This document shows positions 1-7,427 of a stretch of DNA of 64,000 nucleotides, one piece after another. The position numbers and the translations under genes were made by a program. Positions within the stretch are counted from its first letter, which is position 1, and each line of letters opens with the position of its first letter. Under the pieces are notes generated by a model. That model saw only the letters and a program-made list of their open reading frames with translations, was not told the origin of the DNA and made no database searches. Source of the DNA: Roseimaritima ulvae (GTDB lineage: Bacteria > Planctomycetota > Planctomycetia > Pirellulales > Pirellulaceae); assembly GCF_008065135.1 (NCBI RefSeq), contig NZ_CP042914.1:7731404-7795403 (forward strand). Reading direction: 5' to 3'.

Positions 1-1167
1 TTTGCTGCGGGGACTGTAACGACTGATCCGCGCCGTGCCGGCATCGATCACGTAGTGGATGCGGGGCACGGTCAGGGACGATTCGGCCACGTTGGTGGCC
101 AACACGATACGGCGAGCATTGCCTTGCGGGTTAAAGATCCGTTGCTGTTCTTTCTGGGGCAGCCGCGCGTAAAGCGGCAACAGCTCGATCGAACCACCGT
201 GCCCCTGACGTTTGAAGTGGCCCGACAAGCGGTGCGAGACTTCGCGAATGTCTCGTTCGGTCGGCAGAAACACCAAGGCATCGCCGCGACCATGCCGCAT
301 GACTTCCTCAACGCCCGCGATCACGTGCCGCGACAGGTCGTAGCTGGGCAGGACTTCGTCATCGGCTGTCGCGGCGACCGACTCCCAAGGCAGATACTGC
401 ATCTCCACCGGATAGCCGCGGCCTTCGACATTCACGATCGGAGCCGGTCCAGATTCATCGGAAAAATGCGCCGCAAACCGCTCGGCATCGATCGTGGCAC
501 TGGTGATGATGATCCGCAAGTCGGGGCGTTTGCCCTGCAGCCGACGTAGATAGCCCAACAGAAAGTCGATGTTCAACGACCGCTCGTGAGCTTCGTCGAT
601 GATGATCGCGTCGTAACGTTCCAGAAACCGATCGCTCTGCGTTTCGGCAAGCAGAATGCCGTCGGTCATCAATTTGACCAGCGTGTTGTGGGCCGTCTGA
701 TCCGCGAACCGGATTTTAAAGCCCACCGTATCGGGGCATTCCAGTTCTTCGTTCAGCCGTGAAGCGATCGAGCGAGCCGCCAGCCGTCGCGGTTGGGTAT
801 GGCCGATCATGGCCGCTCGCCCCAAGCCGGCTTCCAGGCAGAATTTGGGCAACTGAGTGCTCTTGCCGCTGCCCGTTTCACCGCAGACGACGATCACCTG
901 CCGCGAACGCAGCAGCTCCACGATGGCTTGGCGATGCGCCGCGATCGGCAGTTCATCGGGACAATCCAACCGAGGTTGCAGGGCTTGCCGCGACCGGTGA
1001 GCAGCGATCGAAGCGTCCAGTTGTTGCTGAAACCGCTGCCGCTGCGTTTCCACGTCCTTACCGGAACGCTGCAAATCCATCAGCTGACGCCACTGCCGGC
1101 GCAGCCGAAACCGATCGGCCAACAGAGCGTCGTCGAACGGCGGCGAGGAGGGGGAGGCAGGTTTCAT
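1..1167 (-). CDS. hrpA: ATP-dependent DEAH-box RNA helicase, HrpA type (partial, C-terminus beyond window)
   Basis: Reading the minus strand from an ATG at 1165-1167 gives 389 codons without a stop up to the window edge, so the C-terminal part is missing. The visible part has a basic/Gln-rich N-terminal stretch, then a Walker A motif (GETGSGKST, codons around 862-885), a QPRR motif, the DEAH box, SAT (motif III) and the start of the second RecA domain (ATNVAESSLTVP). This order is that of HrpA-type superfamily 2 helicases, cytoplasmic enzymes that unwind RNA using ATP. The next gene upstream on the same strand (DUF1559) ends 135 bp away, with a hairpin repeat between, so co-transcription is uncertain. 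The family call is firm; the exact substrate cannot be read from sequence. Confidence 0.93.
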   Translation of the reverse strand, partial: MKPASPSSPPFDDALLADRFRLRRQWRQLMDLQRSGKDVETQRQRFQQQLDASIAAHRSRQALQPRLDCPDELPIAAHRQAIVELLRSRQVIVVCGETGSGKSTQLPKFCLEAGLGRAAMIGHTQPRRLAARSIASRLNEELECPDTVGFKIRFADQTAHNTLVKLMTDGILLAETQSDRFLERYDAIIIDEAHERSLNIDFLLGYLRRLQGKRPDLRIIITSATIDAERFAAHFSDESGPAPIVNVEGRGYPVEMQYLPWESVAATADDEVLPSYDLSRHVIAGVEEVMRHGRGDALVFLPTERDIREVSHRLSGHFKRQGHGGSIELLPLYARLPQKEQQRIFNPQGNARRIVLATNVAESSLTVPRIHYVIDAGTARISRYSPRSK

Positions 1168-1223
1168 GGCGGTTCGGTTTCAGAATAACGAACCGTCCCC
1201 AAACCGACTACACGTCCACCCGC

Positions 1224-1283
1224 GTAGCATGGGCCCCCGGCCCGTGCAGGCAGCCGACACACGGGCCAGGGGCCCATGCTACG
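1224..1283. repeat. Dispersed palindromic repeat R1, inverted pair
   Basis: Two inverted copies of a roughly 23-bp sequence containing GTAGCATGGGCCCC face each other across a short loop and could form a strong hairpin. Related copies lie at 17411-17545 and 49316-49457. It sits between the 3' end of a DUF1559 gene and the start of hrpA, so it may also act as a terminator. Confidence 0.85.
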
Positions 1284-1302
1284 TTTTTCTTCGGTTGCGA
1301 TT

Positions 1303-2328
1303 TCAGGGCAGGTCGATGACTTGGCCGTCGTCGCGAGTGGCTTGCAACTTCAACAATGGCAAGGACATCGTTTCGGTTAAGAAGTGCACGCTGCCGTCGC
1401 CGAACAAGGACTGAATACCTCCGGGGTGAGCCGAAATCAGCGGGTTGTTGGCGCCATTGTTGCCGCCCACGCCCGGTAAATTGAAGTTCTGCGTTCCGAT
1501 CGAATAGCGGATCGAATTGATGTTAAACGTGCGTTGCGTGGGGCCCGATGTCCAGCTGACCACTTTGGCGCTGTTATCGGTGCCCATCGTCCAGCCGTGA
1601 TTAACTCGCGTGTCGGCAGGGGCCGTACCGTTTTTCATCCAGTTAGAAATTTCTCCGACCACCAACACATTCGAAGTGCCGTCGGTCAGATTGGCGAACC
1701 GCAAAAACTCGTTGGGCGGAAACGTGCCGCCTCCCGAGCCGATACTCAGCTTTTCGTTGGTGCTGCAGCAAGCGTTGGCCAGACGATTGCGGGTTTCCAT
1801 AAACAAGTCAGTGTCTCCGGCGGCGCCAATCGCGGGCACCGGACTCAGGCTGGAGTCTTCATCCACCGCACCGGCGATGGCGATATACGAAGGCAACATG
1901 CCGATCGCACCGCCCCCCACGTCTTTGGTCTCCGGCATCGGACACGAGGGGCAGATGAAGCCCGGAATGATGGTGTTGTTGACCGCAGCTCGAGTTGTCA
2001 GGCTGACACCGGTATAGCCCGGATGACTTCCCACCATCGGCATCTGGTCCGACAAGTTTTTCTGCTCGACATAGGGCAAAATGCCAACATACCAAGAAGG
2101 TCCCCAACCATTTAACTGCCGAGATCCGGACGGAAATTTGTTGTGCGTGTCGTGATAATTATGCAGCGCCAATCCGATCTGCTTCATGTTATTACCACAC
2201 GACATGCGGCGAGCCGCTTCGCGAGCTGCCTGCACGGCGGGCAGCAACAGCCCCACCAACACCCCGATGATCGCAATCACGACCAATAATTCCACTAACG
2301 TAAAACCCCGGTTGCGGGTATTTGACAT
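1303..2328 (-). CDS. DUF1559 domain protein with type IV pilin-like N-terminus
   Basis: The product carries the pseudopilin N-terminus [16 protein letters not shown], a prepilin-peptidase site followed by one hydrophobic helix, then [20 protein letters not shown] and a DUF1559 body ending in the conserved HPGG...FGDGSVHF block. These proteins are a large expanded family of planctomycetes; they are thought to be processed and exported like pseudopilins, but their function is unknown. I place the start at the ATG at 2326-2328 ([11 protein letters not shown]), because the longer reading from 2346 only adds six residues before the typical short leader. A small lipoprotein gene lies 90 bp upstream on the same strand, the usual neighbour of this family. 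The stop is TGA at 1303-1305. Confidence 0.9.
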   Translation of the reverse strand: MSNTRNRGFTLVELLVVIAIIGVLVGLLLPAVQAAREAARRMSCGNNMKQIGLALHNYHDTHNKFPSGSRQLNGWGPSWYVGILPYVEQKNLSDQMPMVGSHPGYTGVSLTTRAAVNNTIIPGFICPSCPMPETKDVGGGAIGMLPSYIAIAGAVDEDSSLSPVPAIGAAGDTDLFMETRNRLANACCSTNEKLSIGSGGGTFPPNEFLRFANLTDGTSNVLVVGEISNWMKNGTAPADTRVNHGWTMGTDNSAKVVSWTSGPTQRTFNINSIRYSIGTQNFNLPGVGGNNGANNPLISAHPGGIQSLFGDGSVHFLTETMSLPLLKLQATRDDGQVIDLP

Positions 2329-2418
2329 CGACACAGCCTTCCACAAAGAAACAAAAGAAACAGAAAGAGAGCAAGATCAAGACAATGCCTGCCCAAGGCA
2401 GGCCCCTGCCACGGACCG

Positions 2419-2847
2419 CTATTCCAGCGTGATATCAAAGGTGTTGGCACCTTCGGTAACAGTGAACTCCAATCCGCTGCTACCAAAACTGGCATATTTG
2501 GCGGGGATTTTGGATTCGGTTTTGGGTGCCGCCGCGCCGCCGGTCATCATCGCGTCATAATCCGCTTGAGACATTTGAGCGTCGCCGGACACATCGGTTA
2601 CCGACACCTGATATTTGCCAACCGGGATGCTGGAAGAATCGCCGTTGGTCAAAGTAAAAGCGCCCGAGGCGTCACTGATTCCGCTGACCGTGGCGTTATC
2701 GCTTTTAAACGCTACCTGCGCGGGAACGCCCTGCCCGTCCATCGTGACGGTTCCAGACACGGTGCCCGAGGGCCCCGATGCGCCGCAGCCCATCGTCAAC
2801 ACAGCGCAACCGACCAAACAAACCACCGCAACAATTCGACTCATCAA
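2419..2847 (-). CDS. Small lipoprotein with transthyretin/CarboxypepD-reg-like fold
   Basis: This is a 142-residue protein. A signal peptide ends in a lipobox (LTMGC, Cys near residue 21), and a beta-rich body follows (VSGTVTMDGQGVPAQVAF ... GAFTLTNG ... YQVSVTDVSGD ... FTVTEGANTFDITLE). The pattern matches the small planctomycete lipoproteins resembling the carboxypeptidase regulatory or transthyretin-like domain, commonly encoded beside DUF1559 genes. Here the DUF1559 gene lies directly downstream on the same strand. The protein at 17765-18262 is a paralogue with the same ending (VTVTEGENTFNIEMTSK). It is probably anchored in a membrane; its role is unknown. Confidence 0.82.
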   Translation of the reverse strand: MMSRIVAVVCLVGCAVLTMGCGASGPSGTVSGTVTMDGQGVPAQVAFKSDNATVSGISDASGAFTLTNGDSSSIPVGKYQVSVTDVSGDAQMSQADYDAMMTGGAAAPKTESKIPAKYASFGSSGLEFTVTEGANTFDITLE

Positions 2848-4362
2848 AACATCCTAAAAATAAAAATATTGGCCACATGCGAACTGAAATCCCAGCACGG
2901 ATAACCAACCCTGGAAAATCACTTCACAAGCGCACAAGAATCCCTCTTCAGAACGCAGAAGGGGGTTACTAAACCGGGAGGGGCAACAAGGTGGGACGAT
3001 CTTAGGGGAGGGGAATCTTCATGGAGGGGCAACTCAAAGGAGGCTCAACCCCCTTTACTATCAGGAGAGTATTCGCACCCCCTCCGCAAGTCAAGTCAAC
3101 GCTCGGTGCCCGACTTGCCGCCCACCCATCCCGCCGGGTGCCCCACCCACAACCATTTGCACCAGAAACAAAGACAACGCAACAGAAGCAAACAACAGGG
3201 GCTTTTCTGCTTCACGCCAGTCCCCATTCCTCTGGCTGCCATTCCTCTGTCAGCTCCGGTCCCCACAACGCTCGAACGACCAAGGAATGAAAGACAGAGC
3301 AATGGGGGAGACCGCAGTTCTTGTCGTGTAGGCGGCCGATATGACAGGAAGATCGGTGACAGGAAGATGGCGAGCCGAGGAGAGCCGCCGAAGGCATTTT
3401 GCGCGGTCATTGTGAGGACAAGCAAAAGCAGCGAGGGAAGAGAGCATCCTCTCGTCAGCAGCGATCGCGCCAGCTGTTTCGGTTAGAATACAAGCGGTCC
3501 AAACTGCCATCGGCCTTTCACTCAATCCACCAATGTGCCAGTACCTTGCTAGACGATTTTGATTTCTTCGGCGATGTAAGTGGAGCCAACAATTCGATTG
3601 GCTGTGGAGGGCTAATGATCATGTTCGCCATCGCTACGTTACTGTTCATCATCTTTATGGCTTTGACGTCGTGAGAGCGTTTTCGCTTTCGTCTTGCTGA
3701 GGTTGCATGCACCGAGATGGAACTGAGTTTGCCGGAAGGTGGATGGCAATATTTCGACAGCACAATGCCGTTCGGCGAACGCCCGCAGCACATTCCGGCG
3801 GCCAACACTGGATGCCTTGGTTTGATTGCTCGAAAGATAATCCGGTGTCGGCCACCGGAGCGCGCTCACGTTGTGGCCGAAACTCGCGTCGGTCACTGAC
3901 ACCGAAGGCATTTTGGAGATCTCGAAACTTCGGTCGTTTTGTCCAACCTCGCTCAATTTGGAGTTGTTCGGATTCGCGTCGGTGTGTTCAAGATCAACCG
4001 TCCGAAACACGAATCGTCCAGTTTTCACGGTCTCACGAGGTCAATGGAATAGGCGCTTCGCGAAGTTGTGCTGCGACTAGTATGGAAGCCCTCTCGGTGA
4101 TACGATTTTGACAGTACATGAACGGTTCTTCAAGTACCGCTCGCCGTATTCAATAAACCAAAGGGCATCACGCTCAACGTCATCTCAAACACTCGCAAGC
4201 AACAGAGTTGCAAGTTTTCGTCAGCTTTCGTTTGGAGGACTTGCAGACAAGCTACACAACTTCGTGGAATCAGGTGGGCGAATGCCCGAGGTACCACATT
4301 GAAGCTTAGTAAGTATCGGCAACAATTTCGCATTGACAATCCCTTTGAATGAAACTGGAGTG
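2848..4362. other. Gene-poor 1.5-kb stretch at the edge of the accessory region
   Basis: I see no convincing gene here. Open frames on both strands are short, overlap each other and have unlikely compositions. Visible structure is minor: a purine/pyrimidine-skewed stretch at 2955-3080 with a repeated GAGGGGCAAC, a direct repeat of TGACAGGAAGAT at about 3341-3368, and the 19-base motif at 3847-3865 that recurs at 6741. Base composition becomes more AT-rich from about 3.7 kb, marking the left side of the island that holds the TIR and SIR2 genes. Confidence 0.6.
3841..3865 (+). repeat. Island motif copy A with small hairpin
   Basis: Positions 3847-3865 read gtcggccaccggagcgcgc, identical over 19 bases to 6741-6759; the first 16 bases recur inverted at 10979-10994. 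TCCGGTG at 3841-3847 and CACCGGA at 3853-3859 form a 7-bp stem with a 5-base loop. It lies upstream of the TIR pair. Confidence 0.7.
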
Positions 4363-5523
4363 ATGGATAGACAGTCGCTTTTGTTACGCTGCCGGGAACT
4401 AAGAGGTGAGTTGCCAGCCCAAGTTGTCGGTTACGATGAAGGTCGATGGGCCGGGATCGATTGTTTTGACGAGCCACCCTCACAAGCAGCGGTACGGACG
4501 GTTGCAAATCTGTTAGGCGACATTGGCAACTATCCCCTCGCGAAGAAGCTGGTCGCTGCCTCGAACGCCGGCGTTGCGTGCGACGACGCCATTGGGCTGA
4601 TTCTTGAGGTGGAGGAGTGGTGCACTCAACCAACCTCGATTGAGGCTACGCTCCAACCGATTCATTCTTCAACTTCTGCCCGTGCTATACCGATGAGAAA
4701 CATTCCGCCGTCATTTTTGAGTCATGCAACATCAATTCTCGGTGACACTGAAGAGGGACTCACGGGGCCCAAGATTGTGAAGCTTTGCAACGCATGGGCT
4801 TCAAAGCACGATATTGACACACCTCACGCTTCGTATCCGTTCGATGCTCCAAACAAACGAACGGCACTCTTTGAAAACGTTGCTGCTTTTCCCGATTCAA
4901 TTTGGTATGCCATGCTACTGGATCTCTGTGAGAGCATCGATAATCCATCTGATGAGGTTGAGCAACTTCGCAGAACGATTGAGGAAAGATTTGGGAATTC
5001 CAATCCGACTACCCCCGCGGCTCGCGTAGTGCCCGACGCTTCATCCTCAACCACCGCTGCCACTCCGTCCAAAGCGTCAGGTAGATTCTCGCCCAAAAAC
5101 CACGTCTTCCTATCCTATTGCAGAGACAATTTGGCGCAGGTCAGTGAACTAAGAGACAAGCTTGTTGCAGACGGTGAACGCGTTTGGTGGGACCAAGAAA
5201 TCCTAGGTGGACAGGACTGGGATTTTGAGATTCGCAAAGCAATGAAGGATTCCTATGCAGTCGTTGTTTGCTTATCCAAAGAGATAGAAGAGCGAAACAC
5301 CTCCGGCGTTTATCCAGAGATCATTGACGCAGTCGCATCATATCGGGAGCACGCACCCGGCAGTATTTTTTTGGTACCAGTTCGGTTATCCGAGTGTGTT
5401 GTTCCAGCGATCAAAATCGATGCGACACGGATGTTGGATAGCCTCCAATACCTGGATCTTTTCGAGCCTGGTGGCTATACAAATCTCCTGCGGTCGCTTA
5501 AAGCCAGCACTCTCCGGCCATAG
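4363..5523 (+). CDS. TIR-domain effector with N-terminal adaptor-like domains
   Basis: The protein is 386 residues from the ATG at 4363, chosen over a TTG ten codons upstream. Residues about 245-380 form a TIR domain: VFLSYCRDN, then GERVWWDQEILGGQDW, a VVVCLSKEIEERN stretch followed by PEI with the putative catalytic Glu, and FLVPVRLSECVVP. This is the TIR_2-like type found in bacterial NADase effectors. The first about 85 residues look like a small helical effector-associated (death-like) domain. The middle (GLTGPKIVKLCNAW ... PNKRTALFENV) resembles the N-terminal domain of AbiJ-type abortive infection proteins; both are my pattern-based guesses. A second TIR gene follows after 28 bp. The likely role is NAD+ depletion or signalling in phage defence. 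Confidence 0.82.
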   Translation: MDRQSLLLRCRELRGELPAQVVGYDEGRWAGIDCFDEPPSQAAVRTVANLLGDIGNYPLAKKLVAASNAGVACDDAIGLILEVEEWCTQPTSIEATLQPIHSSTSARAIPMRNIPPSFLSHATSILGDTEEGLTGPKIVKLCNAWASKHDIDTPHASYPFDAPNKRTALFENVAAFPDSIWYAMLLDLCESIDNPSDEVEQLRRTIEERFGNSNPTTPAARVVPDASSSTTAATPSKASGRFSPKNHVFLSYCRDNLAQVSELRDKLVADGERVWWDQEILGGQDWDFEIRKAMKDSYAVVVCLSKEIEERNTSGVYPEIIDAVASYREHAPGSIFLVPVRLSECVVPAIKIDATRMLDSLQYLDLFEPGGYTNLLRSLKASTLRP

Positions 5524-5551
5524 CTGCAACAAACGAAACGTAGCCGTCACC

Positions 5552-6370
5552 ATGGGAAAAGTGTTTCTTTCGTATTGCCACGACGATCAGGAGGAAGTCC
5601 AGCAAATTCGTGATGAGCTATCGTCACGGGGCTTCGATGTGTGGTGGGACGATGTGCTGCTCGGTGGACAGGACTGGAAGCAAGAGGTTGCAGAGGCAAT
5701 CAGGGAAAGCAAGGCGGTTGTTGCATGTTTTTCTCAACGCGTACAGGAACGGGAACGCACACAACTAATGCCCGAGTTGCGCGAGGCGATCACTGTTCTG
5801 AAACAATTGCCTCCCGGCCGATCATTCCTGATCCCTATTCGGCTTTCAGAATGCGTGATACCTGACTTGAGAATTGACGCGACGACCTCAATAACAGACC
5901 TACACTACATCGACCTCTTTCCACCGGAATCGAGACCGAACTCAATGTCAAAACTGGTGTCCTCATTGCACGCAGCTCTTGGGCGCAAGAACTCAACTGA
6001 GTCGTCTGGCAATGTTGAACAGAGCCCCGCTGGTCGCCCATATCGTGTTGGAGAAGACAACCTAATTGACGACGCTACGACAAATATAGTTGTACGCGGA
6101 GACGCCAATGCTGTTGCCGATTTCGTTGCTCTCCTAAACGCCACTACCGGCGTCCCGGTGCGGCCGCCATATGACCATGGAGATGGCACGTTTGAGTTGA
6201 TGGTTGCGACGCCGCTTAGCTCACGACAGCTATCTCATTTATCGGAACAGTGTGGCGTCCAAGTGAAAAGCATCGACCATCTACCGCGAGATTTTTTTGA
6301 AAAGTTCACGTACGATTTGGGCGTGTATTTGCGGTCCAAGAATGCAAAGAAGAAATCAGATGGGAAATAG
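5552..6370 (+). CDS. TIR-domain protein with unknown C-terminal extension
   Basis: The protein is 272 residues from the ATG at 5552 (CACCATGGGAAAAG); a longer open frame from 5324 overlaps the preceding gene and is rejected as a start. The TIR domain begins at once (MGKVFLSYCHDDQEE) and keeps the same landmarks as its neighbour: WWDDVLLGGQDW, VVACFSQRVQERE, MPEL with the putative catalytic Glu, and IPIRLSECVIP. The two TIR domains are clearly paralogous. A linker follows at about residue 150, then an unrecognised domain of about 100 residues (NIVVRGDANAVADFVALLN ... LPRDFFEKFTYDLG). The two TIR genes are almost certainly one transcription unit. One may make a signal and the other respond, or they may co-assemble; the sequence does not decide. 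Confidence 0.8.
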   Translation: MGKVFLSYCHDDQEEVQQIRDELSSRGFDVWWDDVLLGGQDWKQEVAEAIRESKAVVACFSQRVQERERTQLMPELREAITVLKQLPPGRSFLIPIRLSECVIPDLRIDATTSITDLHYIDLFPPESRPNSMSKLVSSLHAALGRKNSTESSGNVEQSPAGRPYRVGEDNLIDDATTNIVVRGDANAVADFVALLNATTGVPVRPPYDHGDGTFELMVATPLSSRQLSHLSEQCGVQVKSIDHLPRDFFEKFTYDLGVYLRSKNAKKKSDGK

Positions 6371-7172
6371 GAAACCTAATGGTGTTAAGTAGCTTTGGAA
6401 GGGCTGACGCTGTGACAAATGGCGGATGACAGCGTTCAGGTCACAGCAACGCTCGGCGACCGCGCTGAGAGACGTTGTTAGTAGCCAAGTTGCTGCGATT
6501 TCAATCTTGCCGTCCCTGACAAAACGAGCAGTTGACCACGCTGCAATCCGTCATCGGGCAGCCCGCTCTGGACCGAGACACCGACGCAGGTTGAGAGGTT
6601 TCGCCAGTCGCGTCGATTGCATCGACTTCAGCGTCGAAATTCACGGCAGAACTCGCGTCGGTATCTTCGCAGGTCGGGCACCGATGCAAAGTAGCGAACC
6701 CAACCCGCTCCGGTTTCATCGACTGGAGCAGCTCACCGAAGTCGGCCACCGGAGCGCGCCGGATAAGGTTGGTCTAGATTTGCCCCCAAGTCGCTGTGCC
6801 CATACGGCTACACCTTCTTGAGCTGGTTCCCCGAAGGAAATGGAACATTGCCCGACGAGAGCGAACCCTCTGGCATGGCGGCCGGGTCTTCACGGTATCG
6901 CCAACAATTTCGGCAGCGACACCAAGCAATTTCCTGAGATGGCTTGACTCTGCTGGACGAGCAGACCGCAGTAGCGGCACGCAACTATAACTAAAATCCG
7001 GGAAAACAGGCCTCTTAAAGACCAGAGGCACACAATCCGACGATTCAGACAATGCACGCGAAATAGTACTCTGGTATGATTGTGTGTGCATTTTTCGATG
7101 TTCTTCCCTCTTGCATCACCAGCACAATCCGTCTAATCTCACAAATCCTCTTTCTCGCACAAACCCCGCTCA
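6371..7172. other. Gene-poor spacer between the TIR pair and the SIR2 unit
   Basis: About 800 bp without a recognisable gene. Candidate frames on either strand have no family resemblance. A stem formed by CTGTGAC (6409-6415) and GTCACAG (6439-6445) follows the second TIR gene closely and could be a weak terminator. The island motif with its hairpin lies at 6706-6759. The promoter of the following operon must lie in the last few hundred bases; TATGAT at about 7075 is a possible -10 element, but I could not pair it with a good -35. Confidence 0.55.
6706..6759 (+). repeat. Island motif copy B with 9-bp stem hairpin
   Basis: CGCTCCGGT (6706-6714) pairs perfectly with ACCGGAGCG (6748-6756), and the 3' arm is part of the same 19-base motif seen at 3847. 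Just outside, ACCCAAC (6698-6704) faces GTTGGTC (6768-6774), loosely resembling integron attC boxes, but the spacing is asymmetric and one base breaks the consensus. The hairpin lies between the TIR module and the SIR2 module. Confidence 0.6.
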
Positions 7173-7421
7173 ATGCTTGACTTAGAGTACATCCTCAAAG
7201 TCGGTAGACTCCTGGACGACACCGGAACCCCCCGACCCGGCTTCATTGACGACGATGCCGATAACTTCGAGGGTCCGGAGGTACCGAGTCAACCGAGTTC
7301 ATCGTTTGCGATAGGCAATTCCGATAGCGCATCCGCTGGTCGTAAGATCGTCGTGTCGATTGAGAGTGTTGTAGATGAGACCAACGGGGACGTTCGATTG
7401 GTCCGGCGTCGCGAGGATTAG
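7173..7421 (+). CDS. Small acidic protein of unknown function, first gene of the SIR2 unit
   Basis: The product is 82 residues, acidic in the middle (FIDDDADNFEGPEVP), Ser-rich after that, and basic at the very end (VRLVRRRED). I recognise no domain. It has no signal peptide or membrane segment. Its stop (TAG, 7419-7421) is only 6 bp before the ATG of the 636-residue protein, so the two are likely translated from one message. That coupling, rather than any family match, is why I call it real. It could be a regulator, inhibitor or peptide substrate of the putative protease next to it; this is speculation. Confidence 0.6.
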   Translation: MLDLEYILKVGRLLDDTGTPRPGFIDDDADNFEGPEVPSQPSSSFAIGNSDSASAGRKIVVSIESVVDETNGDVRLVRRRED

Positions 7422-7427
7422 ACCCTC

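Noticed and set aside
3541-3674. Possible small membrane peptide ending in IMFAIATLLFIIFMAL
   Set aside because: The hydrophobic end is suggestive, but there is no ATG before it in a sensible place except two codons from the helix, no ribosome binding site, and no neighbouring gene to support it.
5324-5551. Long N-terminal extension of the second TIR protein
   Set aside because: It overlaps the first TIR gene out of frame, while a good ATG at 5552 starts exactly at the TIR domain.
6501-6749. Minus-strand 82-codon frame with several Cys residues
   Set aside because: The Cys spacing fits no zinc-finger pattern, and its N-terminal codons are made by the hairpin motif at 6706-6759; probably a chance frame.
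6698-6774. Integron attC site at island motif copy B
   Set aside because: The outer boxes only partly fit RYYYAAC/GTTRRRY (GTTGGTC breaks it), the arms are unevenly spaced, copy C is inverted, and no integrase is in the window. Kept only as a weak idea in the findings.
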